64,000 nt of DNA from Cryptomeria japonica (taxonomy: Eukaryota; Streptophyta; Pinopsida; Cupressales; Cupressaceae). Each line of letters starts with the position of its first letter. The stretch's first letter is position 1. The position numbers and the translations under genes were made by a program. The notes beneath the pieces were generated by a model. The model saw only the letters and a list, made by a program, of their open reading frames with translations, searched no databases and was not told the DNA's origin. Positions 49,389-61,299 of this stretch are shown in pieces. The DNA lies in contig NC_081411.1 in NCBI RefSeq assembly GCF_030272615.1, positions 185,550,449-185,614,448 of the forward strand, in the 5' to 3' direction.

Positions 49389-50321
49389 TCATAGAAGTAT
49401 GTGAAGGACAAAAGCCCATGTGAGGAAAAATTCCCCCCCGTATGAGAGAAGAAGAGAGACTAGGAAGCCCCCCCTCAATCTGGAATCTGCACCAATGATA
49501 GAAGCTTGAATATGAATGAGGAAACTACTCCATGAACGTCGAACAACACTCTTCCCATTACGAATAAATAAAACCAAAGGTGTATCCATGAAGTCTCCCC
49601 AACCATGAAGGGAAGATGAAGCAAAAATACTCATGATGAAAGGAATCTCTGAAAACTTCTCAAGTGTCCCCATGTCGATGCTGAAAGGTACCCCCTCCAA
49701 AGGTGGTAAACTGTGCCACACTACTGAAAAAGGCACTCCAAGATCTAGTGGAGATGAATGTAGAACAATATCCAAAGACTCATATGTATCCTCAAAAGAT
49801 AAAGAGACCTTCTCCAAGTGTTTTACAAAAGTATCCACAATTATGTCAACCTCTAAAGATTGATCATGTAGAGAATGCACAAGAGGGTTAGAGTTATCCC
49901 TCACAACAATCAAAGAAGGATCATCTTCATCAAAGAGAAGATGAATGTCATGAATGGTGTCTCCCAAATCTACAATGTAGGAGTCCACAAACAAACCTGC
50001 AATGTCTGTCAAGTAGGCATCCCAATCAATTGAAGCTGGAAGACATGAGATATCCTACTGCACTGAATCATAAGAAGGCAAAATTGTCACACTAGTTGCA
50101 TCATTAGGTGCAATAGGTGGTGTGATATCAATAGAAGGAGATGAAATGAAAGGTTCAAGAATGGGGTCACATGTGAGAATCCCCAAGTTAAAATGCCCAA
50201 AGTTCTCCTCAAAATCTGAATCATCAACATAAGAAGAACCAACCTTATCAATAGGACCAAAATCTAAAAAAGAGTACAACCGAGATGCATGATCAACCAC
50301 CCCAGTCGCAATGATAGCTCC
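49389..50321 (-). pseudogene. E4 domain X (unknown, replaces integrase/RT)
   Basis: It lies in the same frame as gag-protease. It starts with SGAIIATGVVDHASRLYSFL, the typical lead-in to the gag-pre-integrase region of copia elements, and then departs into an acidic, hydrophobic sequence (DIHLLFDEDDPSLIVVRDN, VKHLEKVSLSFEDTYESLDI, VVWHSLPPLEGVPFSIDMG). It ends in FFLTWAFVLHILL at 49389. One stop at about 50052-50054 breaks it, but about 300 codons are otherwise open. No membrane, protease or polymerase signature is convincing. It may be a captured host fragment or a drifted remnant kept open by chance. Confidence 0.55.
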
Positions 50322-51527
50322 ACTCTACAAGTCTCTAATGATAACTGAATCAGGTGTGAACTCAGTTTTCCTAGTTGCCCCATGTGTGATTTGATAGATG
50401 GAAAGAAGATTATTTGTCAACTGGGGTACACACAACACATCAATGAAGGAGTTATCCCCAATGGCACTAGATCCTTTCCCAATCACATCCATGTATGTAT
50501 GATTTCCCATCAAAATCTATGGCATGTGGCAAGTCTCAAATGTAGAGAACATAGGCCACGAAGATGCCATATGATGAGAAGCCCCTGAATCTAGAAGCCA
50601 TCTCCCTGAATCATGACTTGTAGTAGCACAAAGAGCTTGTCCCTTTCCTTTATCTGTCCTAAAAGAGTGATCCTTTCCTTTATCCTTGGAAGAAGAAGTC
50701 GATGTAGACATTCTAGAAGGTAGGCTGATTCTATTCTTCTCAAGAAGATTCTTCAACTCATCAATATCCTTCTTATAACAATGATGCTTATCATGTCCTG
50801 ACTTCTTGCAATATCCACAAAAAAGATTGTCCTTATATGATTTCCTCTTAGGTGAGAATGGTGAATCACCTTGTTGTGGAGAGGAAGATTGTGCTCCATC
50901 TTGTTGTGGTTTAGACTTAGGTTTCTTTTGATTCTTGCCTTTTACTTGATTACTTTGATTCCATTTGTTAGCCACCAAAGATTGTGACTTTGAAGATTTG
51001 AGAATCCCCATCGTGGTCAACTTAGATTGCTCAAGTATCAACATCTCTGTGAATGAATCAAATGAGGGAGAAGTGTATGAGGAACCTTGAGCTAACCTAT
51101 GGGTGTGAAAGTTAGATACAAAGGCTGCATACTCTGAAGGAAGCTTGTCCAACAAGTTATAAACCAATTGAGCATCCTTTTTGTCAATTCCGCAATCCTT
51201 TAGCTTTGCTCTTAGCTCAATTGCTTTTGTGACATAATCTTGGATTGTATCGGAATCCTTGGGATCCAAAGTTGTGAGTTCACTATCAAGCTTGTAGCCC
51301 TTAATCTCATCAACTTGACCATACAATTTCTTAAAAATATCCCAAGCCTCTTTAATTGTTTTACACTTATCAATGTGAAAAATGAGGTCATCTGATACAT
51401 ACTTTCTAAGAGTTCCAAGTGCCATAGCATTCTTAGTAAGCCATTCAATTTGAGCATTAGGATCAACCTTAGGATCAGGTGGTGCTGTAATAGTTTCATT
51501 TACATAATGAATGAGTCCTTTTTCCAT
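50322..51527 (-). pseudogene. E4 gag and protease
   Basis: The copia gag domain (UBN2 type) reads IEWLTKNAMALGTLRKYVSD, CKTIKEAWDIFKKLYGQ and LPSEYAAFVSNFHTH. A lysine/glutamine-rich linker follows, then a CX2CX4HX4C knuckle (CGYCKKSGHDKHHC). Next is the retropepsin with active site WLLDSGASHHM. After a TAG at 50514-50516 the protease tail continues (VLCVPQLTNNLLSI). A further stop at 50322-50324 precedes domain X. The start at 51527 (MEKGLIHYVNE) probably lacks the first residues of gag; upstream there is a frame with a MGSPKF-like beginning near 51603. Confidence 0.85.
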
Positions 51528-52425
51528 TAGTTTACTCCATGCCTTAATTTTCCATGATGCCTAATTATGAGGAGTTAAAAGTGGAAATTTAGGAGAACCC
51601 ATAGCACCAAAATGAAAAAACACAAGATAGAGAGAGGCACAATCACACAAGACACCCCCCCAAAATACTCAATCAAGAAATCCCCCCAAAATGGTGATTT
51701 TGGCACTTTATACTTAGTGCATATAGAATGGGCCACTTGCAAAACAAGGCAAAGTGGACTTCTGATTTCAATTTATAACTTCTCAAAATGAGATCTAAGA
51801 GACTTCAACAAATACTATTAGTGATCTAAACTGAGATCCAATCAAAATGCAAGTACCAAATATGCCAAAAATTGCCAAATATTGAAAGTACAATTTCTAC
51901 TTAAAATCACTACAAACAGATGGCAGATTATGAAAGTAGATGAAAAAATATGCACTTTCAAAAAAAATGGCACTTGAAAAGGAGTACATATGAGCCCAAA
52001 CGAAGCCTCCAAAGTTGTAAAAAATCTAGATTTCACAATTTCCGAAAAACCTATATCTGAAAATCAGAAAAGTCCCATGCCATTGTACAAATCACAAAAT
52101 TCTACCCCAAAACAAAAAAAAATTGCTTGAAAAAATGATTTCGGATGAGTGAGATATCGCTATTTGAAAATTGCCTGCAAAATTATAATTTCTGGAAAAT
52201 TTTCGCTGCAGCATCAAACTTCAAATGCCTCTAGATTTGGCTTCCAAAGTCCGATTTGGATGAAACAAAAGGAAAAACTGACTTTCTTGGTCCTCCTCAA
52301 TCTAATGGTAACCTCAGATTTGACCCATCAAGCTTGAATAATATCCTGCACTAGAAAACTCCAAAATACACAACCCCAAATAGCATCAAATTTCTCTCAA
52401 TTAGCAAACCAATGACACTCTAATG

Positions 52426-52437
52426 GCTCTGATACCA
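52426..52437 (-). other. E4 primer-binding site (tRNA-iMet)
   Basis: The minus strand reads TGGTATCAGAGC immediately after the 5' LTR. Confidence 0.92.
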
Positions 52438-52905
52438 TGTGAGATTTTGCCAAGATCAAGAGGCAATGGAAAGCACAAATAAGAGAGATAAAATATATGA
52501 TAGAAATAAACTGTATTCTATCAAGATAAAAATACTGATCAACTGGATCATCAATTGTTACATACAATGAATATGAGCCTGCTTATATAGGCAAGGCTAT
52601 ATGGATATGTGAGCACACAAACATGACATGTGGCTCAATAAGAAATTAACAAGGGTAGGTAGGAAATAGGTGTGGGTAGGTAGGAGAAACAATATAATAT
52701 TCCACATGGGGTGGATCATCCACTGAATGTGGAGTGTAACAACAAGATCAACACCATAAAAGGTGGAAATTCTCCTACACACACTATCCCAATGTGGCAC
52801 AAACACCCAAGTGTCTCATACCCAAACTACTATGAAATGCATGTACCTAAGTAAACTTAAGTAAGGTGTAATAATATCCAAGATGAATAATTATTTACAC
52901 CAATA
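52438..52905 (-). repeat. E4 5' LTR
   Basis: 468 bp, paired with 48702-49165; followed by target duplication aatag at 52906-52910. Confidence 0.92.
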
Positions 52906-53880
52906 AATAGTCTAAAGAACCATGATCAAATAAGGAAGAAGATTGCCTCCCCCCCCAAAAATGCAAGAGTTTCTCAACTCACTCCAAGCACAACCAAGTA
53001 AGAATTAGCATGAATAGTATGATACCCCACATGTTGTTGACTAGGGAGAAGCTTGATAGATCCACTGAAACTATATGTCACCAATAAATACATGAAGGAT
53101 ATGACACAATATATAAAGTGACTAGATGATAGTACTAGCAACTGAGAAAATGGTGTGCACCAAACTACACACATGCGGGAGGCAAGAATCCCAAAGATTC
53201 CATAGTTATCATGGAGGAACTTTTACTTGATAAAGCTGTGATGGGAAAATAATAAGGGCACTACACAAGTTCCAATGATACTTTATAATAATTTGTAGGC
53301 ACATTACTATGGCATAATATTTGTGCAAAAATCATAAAATACATGATGTTGCACTTATCTCAATGCATCTACAAAAGATAGTGTTTACAAAAGATGCTCA
53401 ATTTAGACAAAAATACTATAGATACATAGGATGTAGCCAAAATAAAACCAACCACAACCAAAATTTTTGCAAATGCCTAAACAACCAGGCAATCAACTAG
53501 AGTGTCAAAACACAAAATCATGAATTAATTGTACCTCAAGAAAAATATGAAAAATATACATGGATAGAATGAAAGTATCCTAAAAGAAATTTCCAATGCC
53601 ACAAGAATCATGAGAAATGGAGAAACAGGTCAAAAGATATGAGCTCAGGAGCCCAAAATGCACATCTAACTTTAACAGGCCACAAAATGTACTAGCAACA
53701 AAAATGATGAAAAAAATGGCACCACTTTTTGATGGTACCTTGTTTTCTAAAAAAGGACAACAAACATCCAATATTTGACCATTTGAAGGAAAACCACCAA
53801 TTAGGACCCAAAGGTGAGAAATTTTCCTTCCCTTTATTAGCACCTAGGGGCAAGGGTGTGGTCGCCATGTGACTAAAACT

Positions 53881-55599
53881 CAACTACTTAGAAAAAAACA
53901 CCCCCCTTGGTGGAGGGACATCGATGGAATTGATGGGGTGGCGAAGTCTAGTAGTGGCTCCACACCCCACCTGGCTTCATTTCGTACCTATCCTATTGAG
54001 GTTATGAAATTTTGTGTGGGAGAGGCTCTCTGCTGCTATTGCCCTTTCTTAGGGTCTTAGCTATATGGTTGTTGAAGATGCATATGTTTTTGTCTTCTGT
54101 CTTTTCACTCCTATTGAGGTGAAGAATCTGGAAGCAAATTGGAGCTTTCTGAAAGTTGTAGGAGCCTATTCAAAATACATTATTATTGTGATCCTTGAGG
54201 TGAGATGGTGATGGCTTCGATCTTGTTTCTTGTGTATCTATGAATTTATAATATTTTGATCTTGATGTTCTGCTATGTTTGGGTTGCTAGTTGTCTATGT
54301 CTAATTTTTTGGCAAAATTTTGCTTGTGTACTAGGTTTTGGGTCCCATAAAAATATCTTCTAAGTGGTTTTGTGTCCCCTGAAAACTTATTTTACACCTA
54401 ATTAAGAAAAGATTCCTGTGTCACACTTATAGCACCTTATAGTAATTATCTAGGAAAGTATGTATGTGAACACCTTCCAAGAAACACCAACTAAAAATGA
54501 AGAAAGCTAAAATCATGCCATACTACTTTTTTGGGTTGCATAGGAATGATTGTGGAATCGGATGATCTGACACCAAAAAGTTTTTTAGGGAGAGTTTATA
54601 TTAAGAATCCATTTTGAGTGCTCAATAGGGTTAAAAATACAATGCTTATACATCATGTAGTCAAGGAAAAATTTAAGTTAATGGTTGGAGACTTGCCCTA
54701 TATCTTGTTTATTTAAAAGTTTATTCATGATTTCATATTGCATGAACTTCACATACATATTTGAAATGTACAATGAAAGTATTGATAGTATAAATTTGAT
54801 ATTAACTTTAACAATTACACTCCTTCCCTTCTCTATAGATTCTAGATGAATTTCTCTTCCCCTTGAGGTTGGTTATTTGGACTAAAAAAGATCTAGAAAA
54901 ACCTTTTGAGAATATTAATGAAATCTCTCCTGGTTACATACAAATTCAAACCTAGATTGAGATTGTTGCACAACAATTACATGACTTAGTCGATCCTCTC
55001 AATCATTAAGGAAGTGCATCTTGCAACTTGTGAAGAGTCCTTTTGAATGGGAATATTTAGACCATCTTACCTCTTATACCATGCTAGAAGAGTTTTTCTA
55101 TTAGTTGGATGTGCTTCTTAATATCATCTCAAAAATAGAAAGGTTGGTTTGTGTCTCTATATGGAAAAGCCTTTAGTAATATGTAAACTATGAATTATCA
55201 ACTACTATTATTACTTTGTTTGCTTAAACAAGAGCCACAAAATGAGGGAAACCTTAAGTCTTTAGTTTATATAATTTTTCAAAAGAAGTTTGAATATTAA
55301 AGATCATCTTTCACTACCTCAATGAACTAATATGCATGCTTCAATTTCTTATTAAAATACTTTATATTTTTAAATTAATATTTTGAAAACCTTTATTTAA
55401 ATAAACCTTATATACAAACAACCACGCTTTTATCATAAACCTTCTATACTAATATGATTAAAACCATTAAAAACATTTCTAATTAAAAATAATAATCTCT
55501 CTCTTATGAAACAAACTCTCTGAGAAGAAAAGGTCTAACATCCAATATTTTTTCACTTTAGTAAACAACTCAGAATTGCTGTCAAAACATTTCAGTCCC
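53881..55599. other. Unassigned intergenic sequence
   Basis: No family recognised. 54990-55160 has a protein-like plus-strand reading (FEWEYLDHLTSYTMLEEFF) without a recognisable match and with flanking stops. The rest is AT-rich. Confidence 0.35.
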
Positions 55600-56650
55600 T
55601 CGTTCTTTTAAATAGAATAGTCCGCATTCTTTTTGATTGAATAGGATATTTTAGTAGAAACAAACACACGATTCCATCTATCGTAAAGGCGCATAAGGTC
55701 TTTGCAGGTTTGTTCAAAGTAATCAAATTTGAAAAAAAAATCGTATTTACAGAAGTGAAAGATCACAAAAGATTCCAAGCGTGTTATTACAGAAACTTAT
55801 TTAACAAGTATATATAGATGCTTATTTAACAAGTATATATAGATGCAGTGTGCATAGTGAAAATGTGGTGAGAGATTGTAAAAGAAAACATTATCAGTTG
55901 TATTGAGATCTCAGAGGTTATATGGAAACATTGAATATCAGTTCCTATTGTGTTGTAATAAAGATTCATAAGATATAGTTGCAAATCAGATTGCGAATAT
56001 ATTGCCGCGAAGTCCGACCTACAAAACCTTTCAATTCCTCCAACTCTTCTTATTCCCATGTCTTTTGATTCTTTATTTTAATGACGAGTTTTATAAAACT
56101 TGAAGAGGATAAAATTTTGAGATTGATGAGAATTTATATTACTATGCTGCAATCGTTGAAGAAGAATAAAATTCAGTTTTCTCATAGACGTAGCCAACTT
56201 TGATGAATCACGTAATTGATGATGTCCGTGCAATTTTGTATTTGCTGTAATTCTGTTGTTCTATTTTCTTAACAAATGTAACTGGGGAATTATGTTCAAA
56301 TTATTCTAACTGTCAGTTAAAGTCATGAAAATAAGAGCTGAAATACCCTCTTAGCTAATGAAGAAGCAAACATCTTCAAAATGGAGAGATTCGTAAACAT
56401 GCCCATCTTATAAATTCGATGAGATGCAACTTATTTATAATGAGAAGAAAATTTATAGGACTTAAAACACATTAAAAAGTAATTCAAAATTAATATCAAT
56501 TAAAAAAATATATGAAATTTCAAATTAAATGAATTAAAAATTTAAAACATATTTTAGATTATATGGAACAATTTAATTTAATTATATGAAATAATATAAT
56601 TTTGTTCTGTAAGAAGCGTTCAAATTATTTCATGTCAAGTTAAATTTTTG
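55600..56650 (+). pseudogene. Exon-less paralogue of the ankyrin locus
   Basis: 55600-55790 matches the ankyrin upstream region (41640-41830). 56325-56400 matches the 3' end of its intron 2 (atgaaaataagagctgaaat, cttagctaatgaagaagcaa against 44250-44340). 56480-56640 matches its 3' flank (45838-45990). The exons between are missing, so this is a duplicated copy gutted by deletion. 55794-55845 holds a 26-bp direct repeat (two copies of a unit ending in atatatagatgc). Confidence 0.6.
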
Positions 56651-57400
56651 TCTGTTAGTAAACAAATTTGTCACTGATTTCACCTTCAAAATTGATCCTA
56701 TTTGTCTGAAGAGTAGTGACAACCGTGCCAATAGTCAGATAGATTGTTGTAAAACTGCAATCTTCCTCTGTGTTTGAGAGGAACAACTCCCTCATATGAT
56801 GGGGGTATTTGATATTTTTGTGTACTTTTCACTTGAAAGCACAAAAATTAGACAAAACAAAACCAAATGATAATAGATAACAAAAACCCTATTGGTAGAC
56901 ATACGAATACCAAATAGGACTTCATGATTGATAACAAATTATAGGGGTTTTAGCACAACATAAGTTTTGGCTTGCAATGATGATGAAATAAGGGGTGATG
57001 GATCTCAACATACGAAGAGATGGGTAACTCTAGCACATACAAACCAAGATACCAAAGTTTGATCGTGTTTCATTACATCAATTCGAATAATAAGAATTCC
57101 AAGAGATGACAAATAATTTGCACATAGACAAAATATATCACTAATTTGACATACAAAAAATCAATAATAATAACTCAAGAAGCATGGCTAGAACATATGA
57201 CCTAAATGCATCGTTTATTATTTCCATGAAATTATACAATCTCAAGAACTCTTATGTAAAAAGTGTAAATACAAAAGTCATCAAACTATTTCTTTAAGAT
57301 TTTCTCCATAGTCTCCCCTCTGTAAGAGTCCCTCCATTTACAATGCAAAAGTCTTATATTTATAGGCTCATCTTGATAACCAACTTGTAACCACTCAACA

Positions 57401-57511
57401 TAACTACCTAGGTAACCACTTCGAATAACTACCTAACTGATCACTTATGATAACTACCTAAGATAACCACTTAGGATAACTACCTAAGTTATTACTTCTA
57501 GTAACTACCTT
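57401..57511. repeat. 25-bp minisatellite, about five copies
   Basis: The unit begins taactaccta at 57401, 57426, 57451, 57477 and 57502, with a variable ggtaaccacttcgaa-like second half. Confidence 0.8.
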
Positions 57512-57588
57512 TTTGGAGACAGGTTAGGATTTACCTTACTTTTACATAAATTAAGCCCAAAATCTAACTTGTAGTTACAATAAGTGAA

Positions 57589-58247
57589 TTAAGTCACTTT
57601 TATAAAAAGGTGATTTGAAACTTGTGACCTTGAAGAAAGACAATATTCTTGATCTTGTTGAGGTAGTTTACAATCTTCCCTTTTTTTTCCCTTTGATACT
57701 TTTTGAAGACCTTCTTGGAACCGACCATTGTCTGAACTTGTCCTCTTTGTTTTATAACAAAAACTAGTGAACATTTCACTTTTCATTTCAAATCCTACAA
57801 CCTTTGACATAGTTGATGCTCTTTGACTTTCCAACATGTGTAATGTCATTTCATCATAAATCTCAATAATTTTACATCTACACATTAGAATACTTAGTTT
57901 GGAGAGATCTTTTACTGAATAACAAATTTCCATATCCTTCAATACTTTCTTTGAACCTAGGCATACACATTGTATTTGCAATGTAGTAACTTTTGAAGCT
58001 TTTCTTATCTCACCTCTTGTCGGGTGAAACAATATATCAATTGCATTGATTGACCATGGTGAAAACAAGCCAACTTATTATGAGTAAGGATAATATCAAT
58101 GTCAACAAACTTCCCATCACTTATAATGTCATTTTCATGGTTCATATTCACAATCATAGGCAATTTACTTATTGCTCTTTGTAGAATGTTATCATGTCTT
58201 TCACTCAAACTCAAACTCATGAAATTCATATAATATTTAGAAATCAA
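57589..58247 (-). pseudogene. E6 LTR-embedded ORF remnant (unknown)
   Basis: Two overlapping minus-strand frames, 58247-58005 and 58068-57589, look like one protein with a frameshift (LTHNKLACFHHGQSM, then DMEICYSVKDLSKLSILMCR). The ORF ends 936 bp from the E6 LTR edge, almost the same offset as in E2 (932 bp). The sequence is not visibly homologous to the E1/E2 LTR ORF. No family recognised. Confidence 0.35.
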
Positions 58248-58379
58248 ATATCCAAGTCTTGATACGAGTTTTTAATTTTTTCCAAGAAGAGAAATGTTTT
58301 TACCATTGTAGAGGACAACACATCACACCTAACAAGACCCTTTATGTCTGGCCTTCTCATAGCATTTCAAATAGGAGCA

Positions 58380-59258
58380 TCTCGAAATAACACCACAAAG
58401 AAAAGTTTGAGTTTACAAAAAAATATATGCTCCTCTTTCCAACCGAGCAGCTAATCCGACTTCCATTTGGGCTTGATTATGGAGGATTTTGGCATGACTA
58501 ATTTGACTCTGCATATGCCAATTGCATTTCCTTAAGAGTTTCTATGGCTTTTTCATGAAATCTATCTGTAATCTTTGAAATTGAAAGTATACTATGAAAT
58601 CACATTTCTTCGAACTCAAGTGTTTGTTTACACTCCCCCATTTTGGATGCTTGTCGACCAAGGAAATAGCAACAACATCTGACAAAAATCCTTTAGCTTC
58701 GGTGATCTAATGGACTTCTATAACCTGTTCTGAAGCTCCCATTTCGGTGCAATCTGAGGAGATGATGGCGCGGGTCGTAGAATTCAACCTTACATCTCCT
58801 TAATGCGTTTGTTTGGAAGTTTCTGAATTCTTTTCAACAAAATCATCTGTCTATGTCTTTCTCCGGTCATTGCATTTCACGCCATGACATCTCTTTAGAA
58901 AGCTCTGTCAAATGATTCAAGTATATTGTCTCTGCTTTCAGATTTTACATTTATATGTACCTGCTCTTTTCGAATCACTGCATTTTATGTCACCACAATT
59001 CGCAGATGCTTGCTGTCCAACTATCAATGCGCTTTATAATGCGTGCCTCCACATTTGGTGTATATGTTGAAGTTATATCGTTCCACGAGAAGACATCTCT
59101 GAGGTATTCTGTCAAACGCTTCACGTACTCTGTGATTTCACAATTTTCATACATGTCAACCACGGCATTTCCAACCATGATATCTGATAAAAATCTCCCT
59201 GCCACTAAGATTTCACATTTTTCATAGACGTCAACCACGGCATTTTTCATACTGTTTC
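58380..59258 (-). pseudogene. PPR pseudogene
   Basis: On the minus strand decayed PPR units read AGRFLSDIMVGNAVVDMYEN, then DFVEKNSETSKQ, VRLNSTTRAIIS and MGASEQVIEVH, then KGFLSDVVAISLVDK, with many stops and shifts. The repeated FLSD(V/I)-V-NA(L/V)VDMY phrase is typical of PLS-class PPR proteins. It lies inside the 2.6-kb segment absent from the left paralogue. Confidence 0.65.
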
Positions 59259-59401
59259 AAACAATTTCTATGACTCAGATTTTTTTTAATAATCAGTGCT
59301 TAAGATTATAATATATAGTTTCAAGGAAGTACATCATACTTAAAACAAAATTTTCTAAATAGAGAACTAGTTGGTAAAGCAAACTAAAACTTATTTGATA
59401 T

Positions 59402-60505
59402 TGTAACGTTGTAAATTTTCACTGGGCAAATTTATACTTCATGTTTGTGTCCCTACTTTAGCGTGTCTCCCTCTCATCTCCTATCTAGATCCGTTCAGTG
59501 CTTTAATTCAATTTCTAATGCCATGCACGCTTACCAACTGATTTCTTGGAGGGATATCCTTCTCCTTGGGGCTTATTTAGGTCCCTGACTTTAGTTAGGA
59601 CCTATTTTAAATTGTGAGTTGAGCCCTATTTCTTTGACAGGAAATGAAATTGATGGCTCAACATGACCGTTGGAGGTCGGCCTAATCGATAAATGACCTA
59701 GATATCCATATACAAAGACATCAATCAATTTGTTTCAATCTAAGTCTCCATCTCCAAGCAATTAAGCGTCCCACATCTTTGAAGCATTCATCATTAAGCA
59801 TTTTTCAAAAACCTTCAAGTCTACATATTCTTCATTCATTTATTGTGGAGCAATATTACATCAATCATATGCAAGAATGTGCATGCAATTAAGGTTTTGT
59901 CATGTTCATGCCATTTCATACAACATATGTGATTACATTCAAGAAGCAAAACATCATCATTAACAATTGCGAATATGAGGTATTTATTTCCATTGTTTAT
60001 TTAATTATTTGCAATATTTCCTTCAAGGTTAATTCCTAATCTAGGGTTTATTTAGGTTTGAATAGGTATGAAGCTGCAACCTTCAGGATCGATATTATTT
60101 ACAAAGACGAATAGGTTCCCCTTTGGACATCAAAAAGTATGTAGGACCAAAGTGACGAGCATTATGGTCTTGACAAACCAAGAGTTGCTTCCGAGAACAA
60201 GTCCGAATACTATTATATTGCTTAGATCTAGGTTTGTGGCTTTGTTTGACAATCGTGGCTCATAGTTCATACATAATCCTTTCAATTTCAACACATTTAG
60301 CCTAGTTTCATCATTTAAACAATTCAAATTAAAAGAGGGCAATCAATTCAAATCTAATGAATCCAATAAGAATTCTCATCCCTATCCTTGCTGATTTGAG
60401 GAGCTAGATATATTGGGTTCTCCCCTCTTTAATGTAATCGGTAACCAAGAAAAATTAGTGATCTTCTCCCTTCTTGTGGAGGAAAGTCTAATTTTCACCA
60501 TTACA
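59402..60505. repeat. Solo LTR, 1.1 kb
   Basis: TGTAACGTTGTAAATTTTC to TTTTCACCATTACA, with inverted TGTAA/TTACA ends, flanked by gatat and aatat (one mismatch). The undisturbed site is visible at about 46195-46240 of the left paralogue (acttatttgataactgatc), so both edges are set by comparison. No internal region remains, as expected after LTR-LTR recombination. Confidence 0.85.
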
Positions 60506-60519
60506 AATATCTAATCATT

Positions 60520-60798
60520 TAACTAAGAAACCTCTAAGATTCTTCTTAATATTCTAGCCAAGTACCAAGAGATTTAATTTATTTAACTCTTCCTCTTAAT
60601 TAAGACCTAAATTATCTTTCAAAGCTTTTATTTTGTTACATATTACAAATTATATTTTCTCCAAAGGCCTAGTAAATACACCAATCGCGCTCTTGTTTGT
60701 GTAATAGTACATCAAATCAATCTCTCTTGATTAGGTATTTTGTCTTAGAAAATGATGTTAATTTTTTATATGTTTTTATCTACCATAATAAATGAAAT
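60520..60798 (-). pseudogene. Ty1/copia RNase H remnant (right paralogue)
   Basis: Diverged copy of 46290-46612 (shared ttctccaaaggc, gtacatcaaatcaatctctc, tctaccataat). It encodes the same FxKPL-type end of copia RNase H, more decayed. It ends where the next LTR begins. Confidence 0.6.
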
Positions 60799-61276
60799 GA
60801 TAGGAAAATGGGACCCTATCCTAGTGTCATAAACTAAGATCCCTGTTAGTGTGAATAGGGTACTTTATCTAACTAGTTAATATAGTTATCCACTTAGGTC
60901 ATTTTCACATCTTATTACTTAAGTTTACTTTGGGCCCACATGAGATATTTACCACTTTTTGTCTCATTTCATAAGATTAAGACACTTGTCACAATCTTAT
61001 GATAATTATCTACTTTATGTCTCATATCCTAAGATTAAGACACTTTTCATAATATTATGACATCTTATCTCTTCCCTTGGCCTATATAACCAAGGGGTTC
61101 CCTTTGTATTCTCACTTCTCAAGCTCATAGTTATCTTGCATTATGTTGAGTAGAATACAATGTATTCTTTCTCATTTATGATTTTTGTATTTTCTTTCCT
61201 TCATTCATTTTCATCTTGGGTAGGATTGTTGTCTTTGTTTCTAGATTTCAATTGTGTAATTTTTTTTGCATCAACG
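60799..61276 (+). repeat. E7: LTR of a plus-strand element
   Basis: TGATAGGAAAATGGGACC to TTTTGCATCA, followed by a degenerate tRNA-iMet-like site (tttcagaccat). A TATA-like cctatataacc lies at about 61080. It contains a 58-bp tandem duplication (gtctcat...aagattaagacac at 60961 and 61019). The left edge is approximate. No second LTR is seen in the window. Confidence 0.5.
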
Positions 61277-61299
61277 TTTCAGACCATACTCAATGATCC

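Larger units (their letters stand above)
48702..52905 (-). mobile_element. E4: non-autonomous Ty1/copia element (gag-protease-X)
   Basis: A complete 4.2-kb minus-strand element. LTRs are at 48702-49165 and 52438-52905, with TGTGAGATTTT and ...ACACCAACA ends (mutated to CAATA in the right copy). The tRNA-iMet primer site directly abuts the 5' LTR, the polypurine tract AAGGGGGGG directly abuts the 3' LTR, and the duplication is aatag. It codes for gag, zinc knuckle, protease and then an unrecognised domain X. Integrase, RT and RNase H are absent, so it needed a partner. The LTRs are about 97% alike by eye. Confidence 0.88.
46619..53880 (-). mobile_element. E5: copia-like LTR element remnant, split by E4
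   Basis: A 3' LTR-like unit (46619-46931, TGTTAGAAC to CTCCAACA) is followed by a polypurine tract (minus strand taagcggggg). The 3' internal region is related to that of E4 (ccatgttaggtacccatg and the repeated agag...aaacccaatggga phrases). The interior (46932-48701, continuing at 52911 to about 53880) encodes nothing I recognise and contains dispersed short repeats. E4 lies in it with duplication aatag. The 5' LTR and primer site were not found, so the right boundary is approximate and the element is probably truncated. Confidence 0.5.
56653..58340 (-). repeat. E6: LTR-like segment related to E1/E2 LTR ends
   Basis: The segment starts TGTTAGTAAACAAATTTGTC, matching the first 20 bases of the E1 and E2 LTRs, and has the gaacaactccct box and a cttttcactTGAAAGcac stretch similar to E1's 990-1005. 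It is part of a 2.6-kb insertion relative to the left paralogue. The right end is undefined: CCTAACA at about 58334 is a candidate, but no matching target duplication was found. Confidence 0.45.

Noticed and set aside
58328-58340. CCTAACA as the right end of a solo E6 LTR
   Set aside because: The 5-bp flanks (ttgtc and agacc) do not match, and the left-paralogue comparison places the insertion edge near 59262.
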